Part shown: positions 16,866-25,034 of the stretch, in pieces
Layout of the letters: each line of letters begins with the position of its first letter
Position numbering within the stretch: the stretch's first letter is position 1
DNA from: Actinoalloteichus hoggarensis
Lineage (GTDB): Bacteria; Actinomycetota; Actinomycetes; Mycobacteriales; Pseudonocardiaceae
DNA: 64,000 bases
Assembly (NCBI RefSeq): GCF_002234535.1
Contig: NZ_CP022521.1
Span: forward strand, 5,146,001-5,210,000
Direction of reading: 5' to 3'
Notes under the pieces: model-generated
Databases searched by the model: none
What the model was told of the DNA's origin: nothing
The model's input: the letters and a program-made list of their open reading frames with translations, nothing else
Program-made: the position numbers and the translations under genes

Positions 16866-17492
16866 TCACGCTTCCGGAATTCCCGGGACCACAGCCTCAG
16901 CCAAGCGAACTGCTTGTTCGCAGGGATTCGTAGTGTCTGGCTGATCGAGCCCCCGCGACGAACGAAGCGCCAGGTATTGATCATCAGAAAGTCCGATGAA
17001 TATCCCACAGTATCCTTCGCCCCACACGGCGCGCGTCGCCTGCAATGCGGGATGGCCGGCGATCTCGAACTCTCGAAAGTCGGCATACTCATCACGCTGA
17101 CCATAGATGTTCGACAAGCCGCCGCTGATGTCATTTACCTCCACACTGACACCGGCGGTCCGATCTTCTTCGGCAGCCCAGACACAGGCCTCAATGGGTC
17201 CACCGCTGTCCGGCACCCCTTCCGGATCGAAGCCGGCAGCGACGGCGACATCGTGCGGAACCAGCTCACAGATCTCCAGTGTCGTCGCATCCTTCGGATC
17301 GACGACCGAGGGAACCGCCGGGTCATCGCCTGCCGGTGGACTCGGCACACCAGTATCACCTGCGGGTTCGGCTCCAGTCGACGGATGTGCGTCATCGGGC
17401 GATGCCCGCCCGTCGATCTCAGCACTACACGCGGCCGACACCAGGAAAACCAAGGCTGCACCAACCAGGACTCGACCAACGCTGGTCTTCAT
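16866..17492 (-). CDS. DUF3558-family lipoprotein
   Basis: 208 residues. Lipoprotein signal peptide with hydrophobic core and lipobox VSAAC (Cys about residue 22), a Pro/Asp/Ser-rich spacer (about 25-65), then a DUF3558-like domain. That domain holds ICELVPHDVAVAAGF, ACVWAAEEDRTAGVSVEVND, a YADFREFEIAGHPALQ segment and a late CGIFIGL. Paired cysteines suggest disulphides in the exported domain. Middle gene of the cassette, 27 bp after the upstream hypothetical gene and 12 bp before the PPE-like gene. DUF3558 lipoproteins frequently accompany ESX-type cargo in this family of bacteria; their role is not established. Confidence 0.8.
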   Translation of the reverse strand: MKTSVGRVLVGAALVFLVSAACSAEIDGRASPDDAHPSTGAEPAGDTGVPSPPAGDDPAVPSVVDPKDATTLEICELVPHDVAVAAGFDPEGVPDSGGPIEACVWAAEEDRTAGVSVEVNDISGGLSNIYGQRDEYADFREFEIAGHPALQATRAVWGEGYCGIFIGLSDDQYLALRSSRGLDQPDTTNPCEQAVRLAEAVVPGIPEA

Positions 17493-17519
17493 TCATCTTC
17501 CATTCACGGGTAGTGTCGA

Positions 17520-17939
17520 TCATATTGCCGTTGCGCCGCCTGGACTGCGCTGACCGTTTCGCTCGGCTTGGCGCTCCCAATAGTCCACGACCTGGGGCAG
17601 CTCAGCAGCTGGAAGATCGTAGTCGGGAAGCTGGTTGACGTCTTCAAGATGCAGGTAGTCCGCCAACATCCGCTTGAACTTGTCTCGCGTCTCTCCGATG
17701 GCATCGACCAGTTCGCGCTGAGTTTTCGCCAGAGACCCGATCGATTCGTCGATCGCGATGCGGTTGAGTTGCACCGCCGCATTGATGCTCACTTCGTCGG
17801 ATCCATTACCTGGTCTGATCTCCATGAGCCGGCTCACCCGGTTCCGCAGACTCTGCGCCGCCAGATACGCCTCTTCCAGGTCCGCTATCGCCTGGGGCAG
17901 CTTCTCCGGATCGAGCTCATAGGCATCCGCCACGTCCAT
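17520..17939 (-). CDS. Small helical T7SS-associated hypothetical protein
   Basis: 139 residues from ATG 17939 (MDVADAYELDPEKLPQAIAD). The open frame extends upstream but crosses the palindrome at 17975 and looks non-coding. The product is almost all helix: Glu/Leu-rich N-terminus, RNRVSRLMEIRPGNGSDEVS hinge, then two long amphipathic helices. It has no signal peptide or membrane segment. Size and composition resemble WXG100/ESX-associated proteins, though a clear W-x-G was not found. First gene of the cassette with the DUF3558 lipoprotein and PPE-like genes, so probably co-exported or a chaperone. Confidence 0.65.
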   Translation of the reverse strand: MDVADAYELDPEKLPQAIADLEEAYLAAQSLRNRVSRLMEIRPGNGSDEVSINAAVQLNRIAIDESIGSLAKTQRELVDAIGETRDKFKRMLADYLHLEDVNQLPDYDLPAAELPQVVDYWERQAERNGQRSPGGATAI

Positions 17940-18520
17940 CCCCCTGCTGTCGACGGGTCCCACCCCTCCAACTTTACGCTGTGCCACAGCGTAGCCACTG
18001 AGTGCACAGCCGTCTGTGGATCGAGCGAGTGATCCCCAGAACGCAACGAAGATCACTCTCCCTTTCGTCCGGACACCCGCGCCAGAGCCGCGATCAACCG
18101 GTCGCGACGCCGCGACCGACCGTACGACGGGCTCCCACGGCCTCACCATGACGAGCCCGACGACACGGCCAGGTCGAGCACTGGTTCACCAGCCGGCGAC
18201 AGGCGGCCGCGTCAGGGGCCGCCGACGGTGGTCCGATCGCCGCAGACGACCGGCACCCGATGAGACCTGATCACCGTCGTCGTGGGAGCAGGCGACGATC
18301 GCGAAGGCACCGCCACCGCCCGCCGAGCGCCGGGCGATCCAGGCAGCCCTCTACCATCGCAGCCGACCCTTGACCAGCTCGTAGCACCTGCGTGATCATT
18401 GTTCCGCCGAACGGGTGACCGCCGACCGGCAGGCCCGGCCCTGTCTCTCTCGACGATCGTCCGCCGGCCCGGCTCACCGAGCAGTCCGCGCCCATCGCGA
18501 TCGGCTCACGGCTTTCGAGG
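17940..18520. other. 581-bp divergent gap between the T7SS cassette and the helicase gene
   Basis: It contains the palindrome at 17975-17993 and must carry promoters for both directions. The right part (18000-18520) has no domain-like open frame and no further repeat that I could identify. Confidence 0.45.
17975..17993. promoter_or_regulatory. Perfect 19-bp palindrome upstream of the T7SS cassette
   Basis: TACGCTGTG-C-CACAGCGTA has 9-bp perfect arms around one central base. It lies 36 bp upstream of the first cassette gene (start 17939), where a promoter is expected. The TACxCTGT type of arm is common among TetR-family operators (family knowledge; no regulator gene is adjacent). A -10-like TAAAGT on the minus strand directly abuts it. 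Confidence 0.6.
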
Positions 18521-21500
18521 ATGACCTCATTGCTCAATCGACGGAACGACCCTGCCCTGCGCGACAAGGTCTCCCGGCTGATGGCCTTCATGCGTCGTCT
18601 CTCCATCGCCCGATCCCAGCCCGTTCGCCACGTCGATCGTCATCCGAGGCTGCTGTGGCTGGAGCAGATCCGCGCCGTGGACGGTATCGCCGTCGCCGCC
18701 GACGCCGGACCGGGCGGGGTGCTGCTCCGGGTGCCCAACGCTCCACAGCAGCCGGAGCCGCCGACACCCGACGACCTGCAGGGCTGGGTGGACCGACCCG
18801 CTCAGTCCGGGCTGATGCCCGCGGAGCCGACGCTGCACGCCCAGGGACACCCGCCGGGCTCGACCGCCGCCGTGCCGATCTCGCAGGCGCCGGACGTCCC
18901 CTTGAGCTTCGTGAAGTGGCTGGAACGCACCTGGCGGCCGTGGGCGGGCCGGGAGACGATCCGACAGCTCCACATTAGACTGTTCGCGCTGCACCAGCTG
19001 AGCAGCGACCAGCCGGAGTCCGTCGAGCTGGTGCTCGCGGGCGGCCTGCTCCATCTGCCGGGCGTGGACGACGAGCCACCGCTGCACATCCACCTGCTCA
19101 GTCAGCCGGTTCGCATCGAACGCGACCAGGAGACCGGCGACCTGCTGTGCATGCTCGACCTCGAGGCGCCGGTGCGGCTGGAGGCCGATGAGGTCCTGCA
19201 CGGCGAGCGGTGGTTCGACCAGACCGCCGATCCGGTGCTGCGGCATCAGCTCGTCTCGGGTGTCGGCTCGATCCTCGATCCGGCGCTGCCCGAGTTCCTT
19301 CGATCCTGGGCGCGGCAGGCCGCTCAGATCGACGTGGCCGTGTCCGAGAGCTGGGAGCCGCCCACCGGCCAGGCTCCGCTGCTGTCGTTGGCACCCGCGC
19401 TGTTGGCACGCAGGCGTGGCGCGTTCGCGCTTCAGGAGTACTACCACCGCATCACCCAGGCGATAGACGACCCGGCGACGCCGATCCCCCTGGGTCTGGC
19501 GCAGTTGATCGAGCCGATCGAGACCGAGGACCGGGTGACGTGGTTCGGCGAATCCGCCGCACCGGTGTCCGATCCCGTCGAGGAGCCGCTGTTCCCGCTG
19601 CCCGCCAACGCCGAGCAGCGCAAGATCATCGACTGCCTTTCCCGGGACGACGGCGTGGTGGTGGAGGGGCCGCCCGGCACAGGGAAGACGCACACCATCG
19701 CCAACCTGGTGAGCGCGCTGCTCGCCAGGGGTCAGCGGGTTCTGGTCACCAGTGAGAAGAACCAGGCGCTGCGGGTGCTGCGGGACAAGCTGCCGCCGGA
19801 GATCCAGGATCTCTGTGTCGCCCTGACCGGTGACACCGCGCGCGGCGACGCCGCCTTCGACCGCAGTGTCAACACCATCGCCGGGCGCAAGAGCGACCAC
19901 GATCCGCAGGAGTCCGCCCGCGAGATCGAGGAGCTGACCTTCCTCCGTGAGGCGTTACGTCGACACCGCGGCGAGCTGCTCGAACAGATCCGTGCGCTGC
20001 GCGAGTCCGAACTCTTCGACCATCCCGAGGTGGCGCCGGGCTATCGGGGGACGCCCGCGGCCATCGCCAGGGCGCTGGCCGGCGACCCCGAGCGGGTGCG
20101 CTGGGTGCCGGGCCCCGCGGAGGGGCCGCCGCCGTTGAGCACCGGTGAGCTCCGAGAGCTGATCGACCTGATGGCGGGGGCCGACGCGAGCCGGGAGTCG
20201 CGCCGCACCCAGCAGTTCCCGCCCGCGGACATGCTGCCCGCCGACGCGCGGGTGGCCGAGCTGTCCGACCTGATCGAGATCGGCCGAGCCGCCAAGGCGG
20301 GCGAGGCCGGGGCGCTGGTCGAGACACTCGGCACCCTCGACGACGATCGGCTCGACCGACTCGGCCCGGTCTGTCAGCGGGTCATGGACGCCTGGGCGGA
20401 GCTGGACCGGCTGCCCGCCGACCGCGAATGGGCGCTGGAGCAGGTCGACCCGCTGCTCAGCGGAACCTCCCTGCACGGCTGGCAGCGGGCAGCCGAGCGG
20501 CTGGCACTGGTCGAGAAGGCGGAGGAGGCCGAGCGCAGGCTCGACTTCGTGCCCGTGCACGTCGCCGACGGCGTCGACCCGTTCGTCGCGGGACCGGCCT
20601 TCGAACGCTGGGCGGAGCATCTCGGCGCGGGCAACCGTCCCAAGCGGCTGCTGCGCAGCACCGAGCAGCGGACCGTCGAGCAGTACGCCGAGTCGGTCCT
20701 GGTCAAGGGCGTACCGGTGTCCGACGCACGTACCGCGGGCATCGCCGCCGCCTACCTGCGGCTGTTGGCGATCGTGCAGGAGATCACCGCGGCGTTCGTC
20801 CCCATCGGACTCGCGGTCGTCGTGCCCGCCGAGCCCGGCGCCGCCGTGCAGCGGCTGCTGCACCTGCGTACCGCCTGTCTGCGGCTGAGCGCGCTGCTGA
20901 GCGCGAGGAACGACCTCATCGACCTGCTGAGCGGCATCCCGGTCGTCCGACGCCCCCGGCTGGACACCCTCGCCGGGGTTCGACGGACCTGCGACACGGT
21001 GCTGGCGGTGGCCGAGCACCGACGCGGGGCGGCCGCGCGACAGGAGCTGGACGAGGCGGTGGAGCGGCTCGCGGCGGCCGTCCCCGCCGAGCAGCGCCCA
21101 CCGGAGCTGACCATGCTGGGTCGGGCGCTCGCCGACGTCGACGCCGAGGGTTACGCCGCCGCCCGGCGCGCGCTGTCGGCGGCCAGGGAGCAACAGGCCG
21201 CGCAACTCCGCTGCGACCAGCTGTCCCATCGGCTGCGGGACTCCGCCCCCGTGCTCTTCACCCGGCTGCGCGACACGCCCCGCGATCCCGCCTGGACCGA
21301 CCGGCTGTCGAGCTGGGACCACGCCTGGGCTCGGGCGTGCGCGCGGAGCTGGATCGACCGGCAGACCGCCCCAGGCCGAGAGACCGAGTTGGAGAACGGG
21401 CTCACCGCCACCGACCAGGACCTCGCCCTGGTGACCACCCGACTGGTCGCCGCCCGGGCCTGGCAGGCGTGTCTGGGCCGGATGACCGAGCAGCAGGCAC

Positions 21501-23305
21501 AGGCGCTGCGGTCGTACCGCTCGGCGATGGGCAGCGTGGGCCGGGGAACCGGCCGGTACGCCGAGCGGTATCGCCAGTCGGCACGGGAGGCCATGCGGAT
21601 CTCCCAGGCCGCCGTGCCCGCCTGGGTGATGCCGATCCGTCAGATCCTGGACTCGGTGCCCCCGCGGCCGGACTCCTTCGACGTGGTGATCATCGACGAG
21701 GCGAGCCAGGTGAGCATCACCAGCCTCTTCCTACTGTGGCTGGCACCCCGGGTGATCGTGGTCGGCGACGACCGGCAGTGCACGCCGTCGGAGGTGAGCA
21801 GCGGCGCGTTGGACGCGGTCTTCGAACGGCTGGACGCCGAACTGCCGGATCTTCCGCACTACCTTCGGACGGAGTTCACCCCGCGCTCCAGTGCGTTCTC
21901 CCTGTTGCGGACCCGTTTCAGCCAGGTCATCCGGCTGCGGGAGCACTTCCGTTCGATGCCCGAGATCGTCGACTGGTCGTCGAACGAGTTCTATCAGGAC
22001 GCCCCGTTGGAGCCGGTACGACAGTTCGGCGCCGATCGGCTGCCGCCGCTGCGGTCCACCCATGTCGACGGCGGGCAGGTGGAGGGCATCGGCCAACGCC
22101 TGGTGAACCGGCCGGAGGCCGAGGCCGTCGTGAACTCGGTGGTGGCCTGTCTGGCCGATCCGGCCTACGCGGGGCGAACCTTCGGCGTCATCGCGTTGCA
22201 GGGTCAGGCGCAGGCCGAGCTGATCAACACGATGCTGTTGGACCGGGTCGACGCGGAGGACTTCGAGGAACGGCAGCTGCGGGTGGGCACGCCGCCGGAC
22301 TTCCAGGGCGACGAGCGGCATGTCGTCTGGCTGTCGATGGTGGTCGCCCCGGAACAGCGCTTCAAGGCGCTGACCCGCCGGGAGTTCCAGCAGCGCTTCA
22401 ACGTGGCCGCGACGCGGGCCCAGGATCAGCTCTGGCTGTTCCACTCGGTCACCGCGGAACGCCTGCGCGGGGTCGATCTGCGACGTTCCCTGCTGACCTA
22501 CGTCGAGTCGACGGGCTCGGTGCCGCTGCGGGAGATGATCGACGATGTCGATCGGGTCGATCGGCACCGCGCCTTCGACTCGCTGTTCGAGCAGCGGGTG
22601 TACCTGGACATCGCGGCGAGGGGCTTCCACGTCACCCCGCAGGTGGAGAGCAACGGCAGGCGGATCGACCTCGTCGTGACCGGTCGTTCGGGGCGGCTCG
22701 CCGTGGAGTGCGACGGCGACGCCTTCCCGTCGACGCCGGAGCAGCGGCGTTCCGACCTGCACCGCGAGCAGGAGCTGAAGCGCTGCGGCTGGCGGTTCTG
22801 GCGGGTGCGGGAGTCCCACTATCACCTGGACCCGGTGGTCGCCCTGCAACCGTTGTGGGCGTTGCTGGAGCGGTTGGGGATCACCCCGTTCCGGTCGGGG
22901 GACGGCGTCGGGGCGAGCGCCGTATCGGACACCGGCGCGAGCGCCGCATCGGACACCGGCGCGAGCGCCGCATCGAATCCGCACGCAGGCGCCGAATCCG
23001 GTCCCGCCGACGCCGTTCCGCCGGACGCGACCGCCTCCGGCTCCGGCCCCGACGCCGAACCGGACTCCTCCGCTCGCTGGGACGCCGAGACGACGTCCCA
23101 ACACGGAGCCGGCGGCGCGCAGAAGCCCACGTCTGGCATGGGGCCGAGGACGCGAACCGGTCCTGGTGGCACCACGTGGCGACGAGTCCGCGAGCGAGAC
23201 GAGCCGGACGACGTCGGCGTCTGGGAGACCGAGATCGACGAGCCGCCTCGGATCGTGGAGGGACAGGTCGTGGACAGCAGGGTGGTCGGGGTCGTCGAGA
23301 CCTGA
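18521..23305 (+). CDS. SF1 (DNA2/NAM7-like) helicase with C-terminal Vsr/MTES_1575-like nuclease domain
   Basis: 1594 residues; ATG 18521 directly follows GAGG. Residues 1-370 form an uncharacterised N-terminal region. The helicase has Walker A EGPPGTGKTHT (about 384-394), a long coiled-coil-rich insertion (about 480-1030), Walker B IIDEAS (about 1056), VVGDDRQCTPSE (motif III region), a late QGDERHVVWLS and the motif VI-like FNVAATRAQDQLW. Near residues 1360-1450 follow GFHVTPQVESNGRRIDLVV and LAVECDGDAF, the D...E-C-D pattern of a PD-(D/E)XK/Vsr-like nuclease. The last 150 residues are low complexity. Such fusions are often found in phage-defence settings; that role is inferred. Confidence 0.85.
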   Translation: MTSLLNRRNDPALRDKVSRLMAFMRRLSIARSQPVRHVDRHPRLLWLEQIRAVDGIAVAADAGPGGVLLRVPNAPQQPEPPTPDDLQGWVDRPAQSGLMPAEPTLHAQGHPPGSTAAVPISQAPDVPLSFVKWLERTWRPWAGRETIRQLHIRLFALHQLSSDQPESVELVLAGGLLHLPGVDDEPPLHIHLLSQPVRIERDQETGDLLCMLDLEAPVRLEADEVLHGERWFDQTADPVLRHQLVSGVGSILDPALPEFLRSWARQAAQIDVAVSESWEPPTGQAPLLSLAPALLARRRGAFALQEYYHRITQAIDDPATPIPLGLAQLIEPIETEDRVTWFGESAAPVSDPVEEPLFPLPANAEQRKIIDCLSRDDGVVVEGPPGTGKTHTIANLVSALLARGQRVLVTSEKNQALRVLRDKLPPEIQDLCVALTGDTARGDAAFDRSVNTIAGRKSDHDPQESAREIEELTFLREALRRHRGELLEQIRALRESELFDHPEVAPGYRGTPAAIARALAGDPERVRWVPGPAEGPPPLSTGELRELIDLMAGADASRESRRTQQFPPADMLPADARVAELSDLIEIGRAAKAGEAGALVETLGTLDDDRLDRLGPVCQRVMDAWAELDRLPADREWALEQVDPLLSGTSLHGWQRAAERLALVEKAEEAERRLDFVPVHVADGVDPFVAGPAFERWAEHLGAGNRPKRLLRSTEQRTVEQYAESVLVKGVPVSDARTAGIAAAYLRLLAIVQEITAAFVPIGLAVVVPAEPGAAVQRLLHLRTACLRLSALLSARNDLIDLLSGIPVVRRPRLDTLAGVRRTCDTVLAVAEHRRGAAARQELDEAVERLAAAVPAEQRPPELTMLGRALADVDAEGYAAARRALSAAREQQAAQLRCDQLSHRLRDSAPVLFTRLRDTPRDPAWTDRLSSWDHAWARACARSWIDRQTAPGRETELENGLTATDQDLALVTTRLVAARAWQACLGRMTEQQAQALRSYRSAMGSVGRGTGRYAERYRQSAREAMRISQAAVPAWVMPIRQILDSVPPRPDSFDVVIIDEASQVSITSLFLLWLAPRVIVVGDDRQCTPSEVSSGALDAVFERLDAELPDLPHYLRTEFTPRSSAFSLLRTRFSQVIRLREHFRSMPEIVDWSSNEFYQDAPLEPVRQFGADRLPPLRSTHVDGGQVEGIGQRLVNRPEAEAVVNSVVACLADPAYAGRTFGVIALQGQAQAELINTMLLDRVDAEDFEERQLRVGTPPDFQGDERHVVWLSMVVAPEQRFKALTRREFQQRFNVAATRAQDQLWLFHSVTAERLRGVDLRRSLLTYVESTGSVPLREMIDDVDRVDRHRAFDSLFEQRVYLDIAARGFHVTPQVESNGRRIDLVVTGRSGRLAVECDGDAFPSTPEQRRSDLHREQELKRCGWRFWRVRESHYHLDPVVALQPLWALLERLGITPFRSGDGVGASAVSDTGASAASDTGASAASNPHAGAESGPADAVPPDATASGSGPDAEPDSSARWDAETTSQHGAGGAQKPTSGMGPRTRTGPGGTTWRRVRERDEPDDVGVWETEIDEPPRIVEGQVVDSRVVGVVET
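22912..22980 (+). repeat. Short in-frame tandem repeat in helicase tail
   Basis: A 24-bp unit, recurring about three times, encodes GASAxSDT, GASAASDT and GASAASN. It begins the disordered C-terminal tail after the nuclease domain and marks a region likely to vary in length by slippage. Confidence 0.65.
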
Positions 23306-23491
23306 GCCCCGCTCCTCGCCTGTGCACGGCTGTCACCTGAGCACCGCGCCAGCACCGGGCGTCGTCGCGGCGGAGGCAACGGCCGGGCCGCCGAACCACC
23401 CGGCCGCCCGGCTCGCACACGCCCGCCCGCAGCGGAGCGGGCCGGGACCACCGGGGCTGCCCGGGACACGGCACCGTCCCCCCGCCCGCCG

Positions 23492-23968
23492 CTACTCGCC
23501 GTCGACGTCGAGACGACGGGCGGCGGCGATCTCGCCCCCGTGCTGGAAGGCCCAGTCCGCCAGCGCCGACAGCGGGACGAGCAGGGTCCGGCCCAACGGG
23601 GTGAGGCTGTACTCGACGCTCGGCGGCACCGTCGGGGTGACCTCACGATGTACCAGCCCGTCCTGGGCGAGCATCCGCAGCGTCCGGGTCAGCATCCGTT
23701 GGCTGATGCCGTCGATGGCACGGTGCAGCTCGTTGAACCGGCGAGGTCGATCGCCGAGCAGGACGATGACGAGGACGCTCCACTTCTCGCCGATCCGCCG
23801 CAGCACGTCGCCGACCGGACAGACGTCGGCGTCCACCCGAGTCACCGGGACCGTCAGCCCGCCGACCCACGGCAGCGGCGCGCCGCCCGTCGATCCGACC
23901 GGCCCTTCCGTCTGCGCTGCGGGCACCGAATGCCCCGGAGCAGGCACATCAGTGTGCGTAACGGACAT
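23492..23968 (-). CDS. HxlR-family transcriptional regulator
   Basis: 158 residues. A Pro/Gly-rich N-terminal extension of about 45 residues precedes the HxlR winged helix: CPVGDVLRRIGEKWSVLVIVLLGDRPRRFNELHRAI, then ISQRMLTRTLRMLAQDGLVHREV and SVEYSLTPLGRTL. The family cysteine (C50) is present; in some members it senses thiol-reactive compounds such as aldehydes or quinones. An AGAAGG ribosome-binding site precedes the ATG. Divergent from the SDR gene with 73 bp between starts, so it most likely represses that gene and itself. Confidence 0.92.
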   Translation of the reverse strand: MSVTHTDVPAPGHSVPAAQTEGPVGSTGGAPLPWVGGLTVPVTRVDADVCPVGDVLRRIGEKWSVLVIVLLGDRPRRFNELHRAIDGISQRMLTRTLRMLAQDGLVHREVTPTVPPSVEYSLTPLGRTLLVPLSALADWAFQHGGEIAAARRLDVDGE

Positions 23969-23998
23969 GAGACTGCCTTCTTCCCTGATCGGCGCCGG

Positions 23999-24022
23999 CT
24001 GCTGATGATGCGATCACAGCAG
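23999..24022. promoter_or_regulatory. Inverted repeat in the HxlR/SDR divergent promoter
   Basis: CTGCTG (23999-24004) and CAGCAG (24017-24022) flank a 12-bp spacer. It lies between the two divergent starts at 23968 and 24042, only 20 bp before the SDR start and just ahead of its AGGAGG. It is a candidate HxlR site; arms of 6 bp are short, so chance is possible. Confidence 0.35.
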
Positions 24023-24041
24023 AATCTTTCAGGAGGATCTC

Positions 24042-24896
24042 GTGGTCGCACCAACCGGCAAGACCGTCGTCATCAGCGGAGGCACCGATGGGATGGGCCG
24101 GGCCATCGCCCTGAACCGGCTCCGGCGCGGGGACGCCGTGGTGGTGCTGGGCAGCAACGCGGCGAAGGGCCTTGCTCTCGCGGAGACCGCGGGCCGCGAT
24201 GCGGATCGGCTGGACTTCATCAAGGCCGACCTGAGTCTGATCGCCGAGAACCGACGCGTCCTGGCGACCATCGGCGAACGGTATCGGCGAGTCGACGCGC
24301 TGGTCCTGTGCGCGAACCGGCAGAGCCCGAAGCGCAAGGAGACCGCCGAGGGGCTGGAGTTCGTGTTCGCCCTCTACTATCTGAGCCGCCATCTGCTCGT
24401 CCATGGTCTGCGTGAGCAGTTCGAGCAGGCCCCCGATCCGGTGATCATCAGCATCGCGGGAGTCGGGATGAAGGCAGGCTCGATCAACTGGACTGACCTG
24501 CAGCACACCGCGAGGTACAGCCCGGTCAAGGCTCAGTTGCAGGCAGGCCGCGCCAACGATCTGCTGGGCGTCTCCTTCGCCGAGCAGGCCGAGAGCCGCG
24601 CACGCTTCGTCCTGTTCCACCCCGGCTTCACCCGCAGTGGGGACGTCTCGGTGCTGGGGCCGGTGACCAGGACGGCCGTCCGGGTGCTCTCCGCCGTCGC
24701 CGCCCGGTCCGTCGACAAGGCGATCGCCCCGGCGCTGAGCATCCTGGACCAGCCGCCCACCGCGCCGCTCACCGCACGTGACCGGGACAAGACGCTGCCG
24801 CTGACCCTGCCGACTCTCGATCCGGAGCGCGCCCGCAGGCTGGCGGCGCGCACCGAGGAGCTGCTCGCCGAGCACGCGCGTCCGGGCAGGCCCTGA
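24042..24896 (+). CDS. Short-chain dehydrogenase/reductase (SDR)
   Basis: 284 residues from GTG 24042, which has a full AGGAGG six bases upstream. Rossmann motif ISGGTDGMGRAIA (11-23), ADLSLIAENR for cofactor, CANRQSPK in place of NNAG, a serine in IISIAG and catalytic YSPVK (YxxxK, about 166-170). The overall pattern is nearer to the protochlorophyllide-reductase/retinol dehydrogenase-like SDRs with a long C-terminal tail. NAD(P)-dependent oxidoreduction of a small carbonyl or alcohol is expected; substrate unknown. It faces the HxlR gene and is followed by the multicopper oxidase after 138 bp. Confidence 0.87.
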   Translation: MVAPTGKTVVISGGTDGMGRAIALNRLRRGDAVVVLGSNAAKGLALAETAGRDADRLDFIKADLSLIAENRRVLATIGERYRRVDALVLCANRQSPKRKETAEGLEFVFALYYLSRHLLVHGLREQFEQAPDPVIISIAGVGMKAGSINWTDLQHTARYSPVKAQLQAGRANDLLGVSFAEQAESRARFVLFHPGFTRSGDVSVLGPVTRTAVRVLSAVAARSVDKAIAPALSILDQPPTAPLTARDRDKTLPLTLPTLDPERARRLAARTEELLAEHARPGRP

Positions 24897-25034
24897 CGCG
24901 TCGCTCCGCCGTCTCAGGGTCACGGTCAGGGACACTCCCCGTGGCATGCGGTTCGATTCGCCAGCACAATAGTCGAGATCGAACAATCTGCCGCACCCTG
25001 AACCGGAGCGACTTGACGAGATGAAGGCACATCG

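Noticed and set aside
23306-23491. Terminator hairpin between helicase and HxlR genes
   Set aside because: Only six-base arms (GCCCGC/GCGGGC) could be paired; not distinguishable from chance at this GC content.
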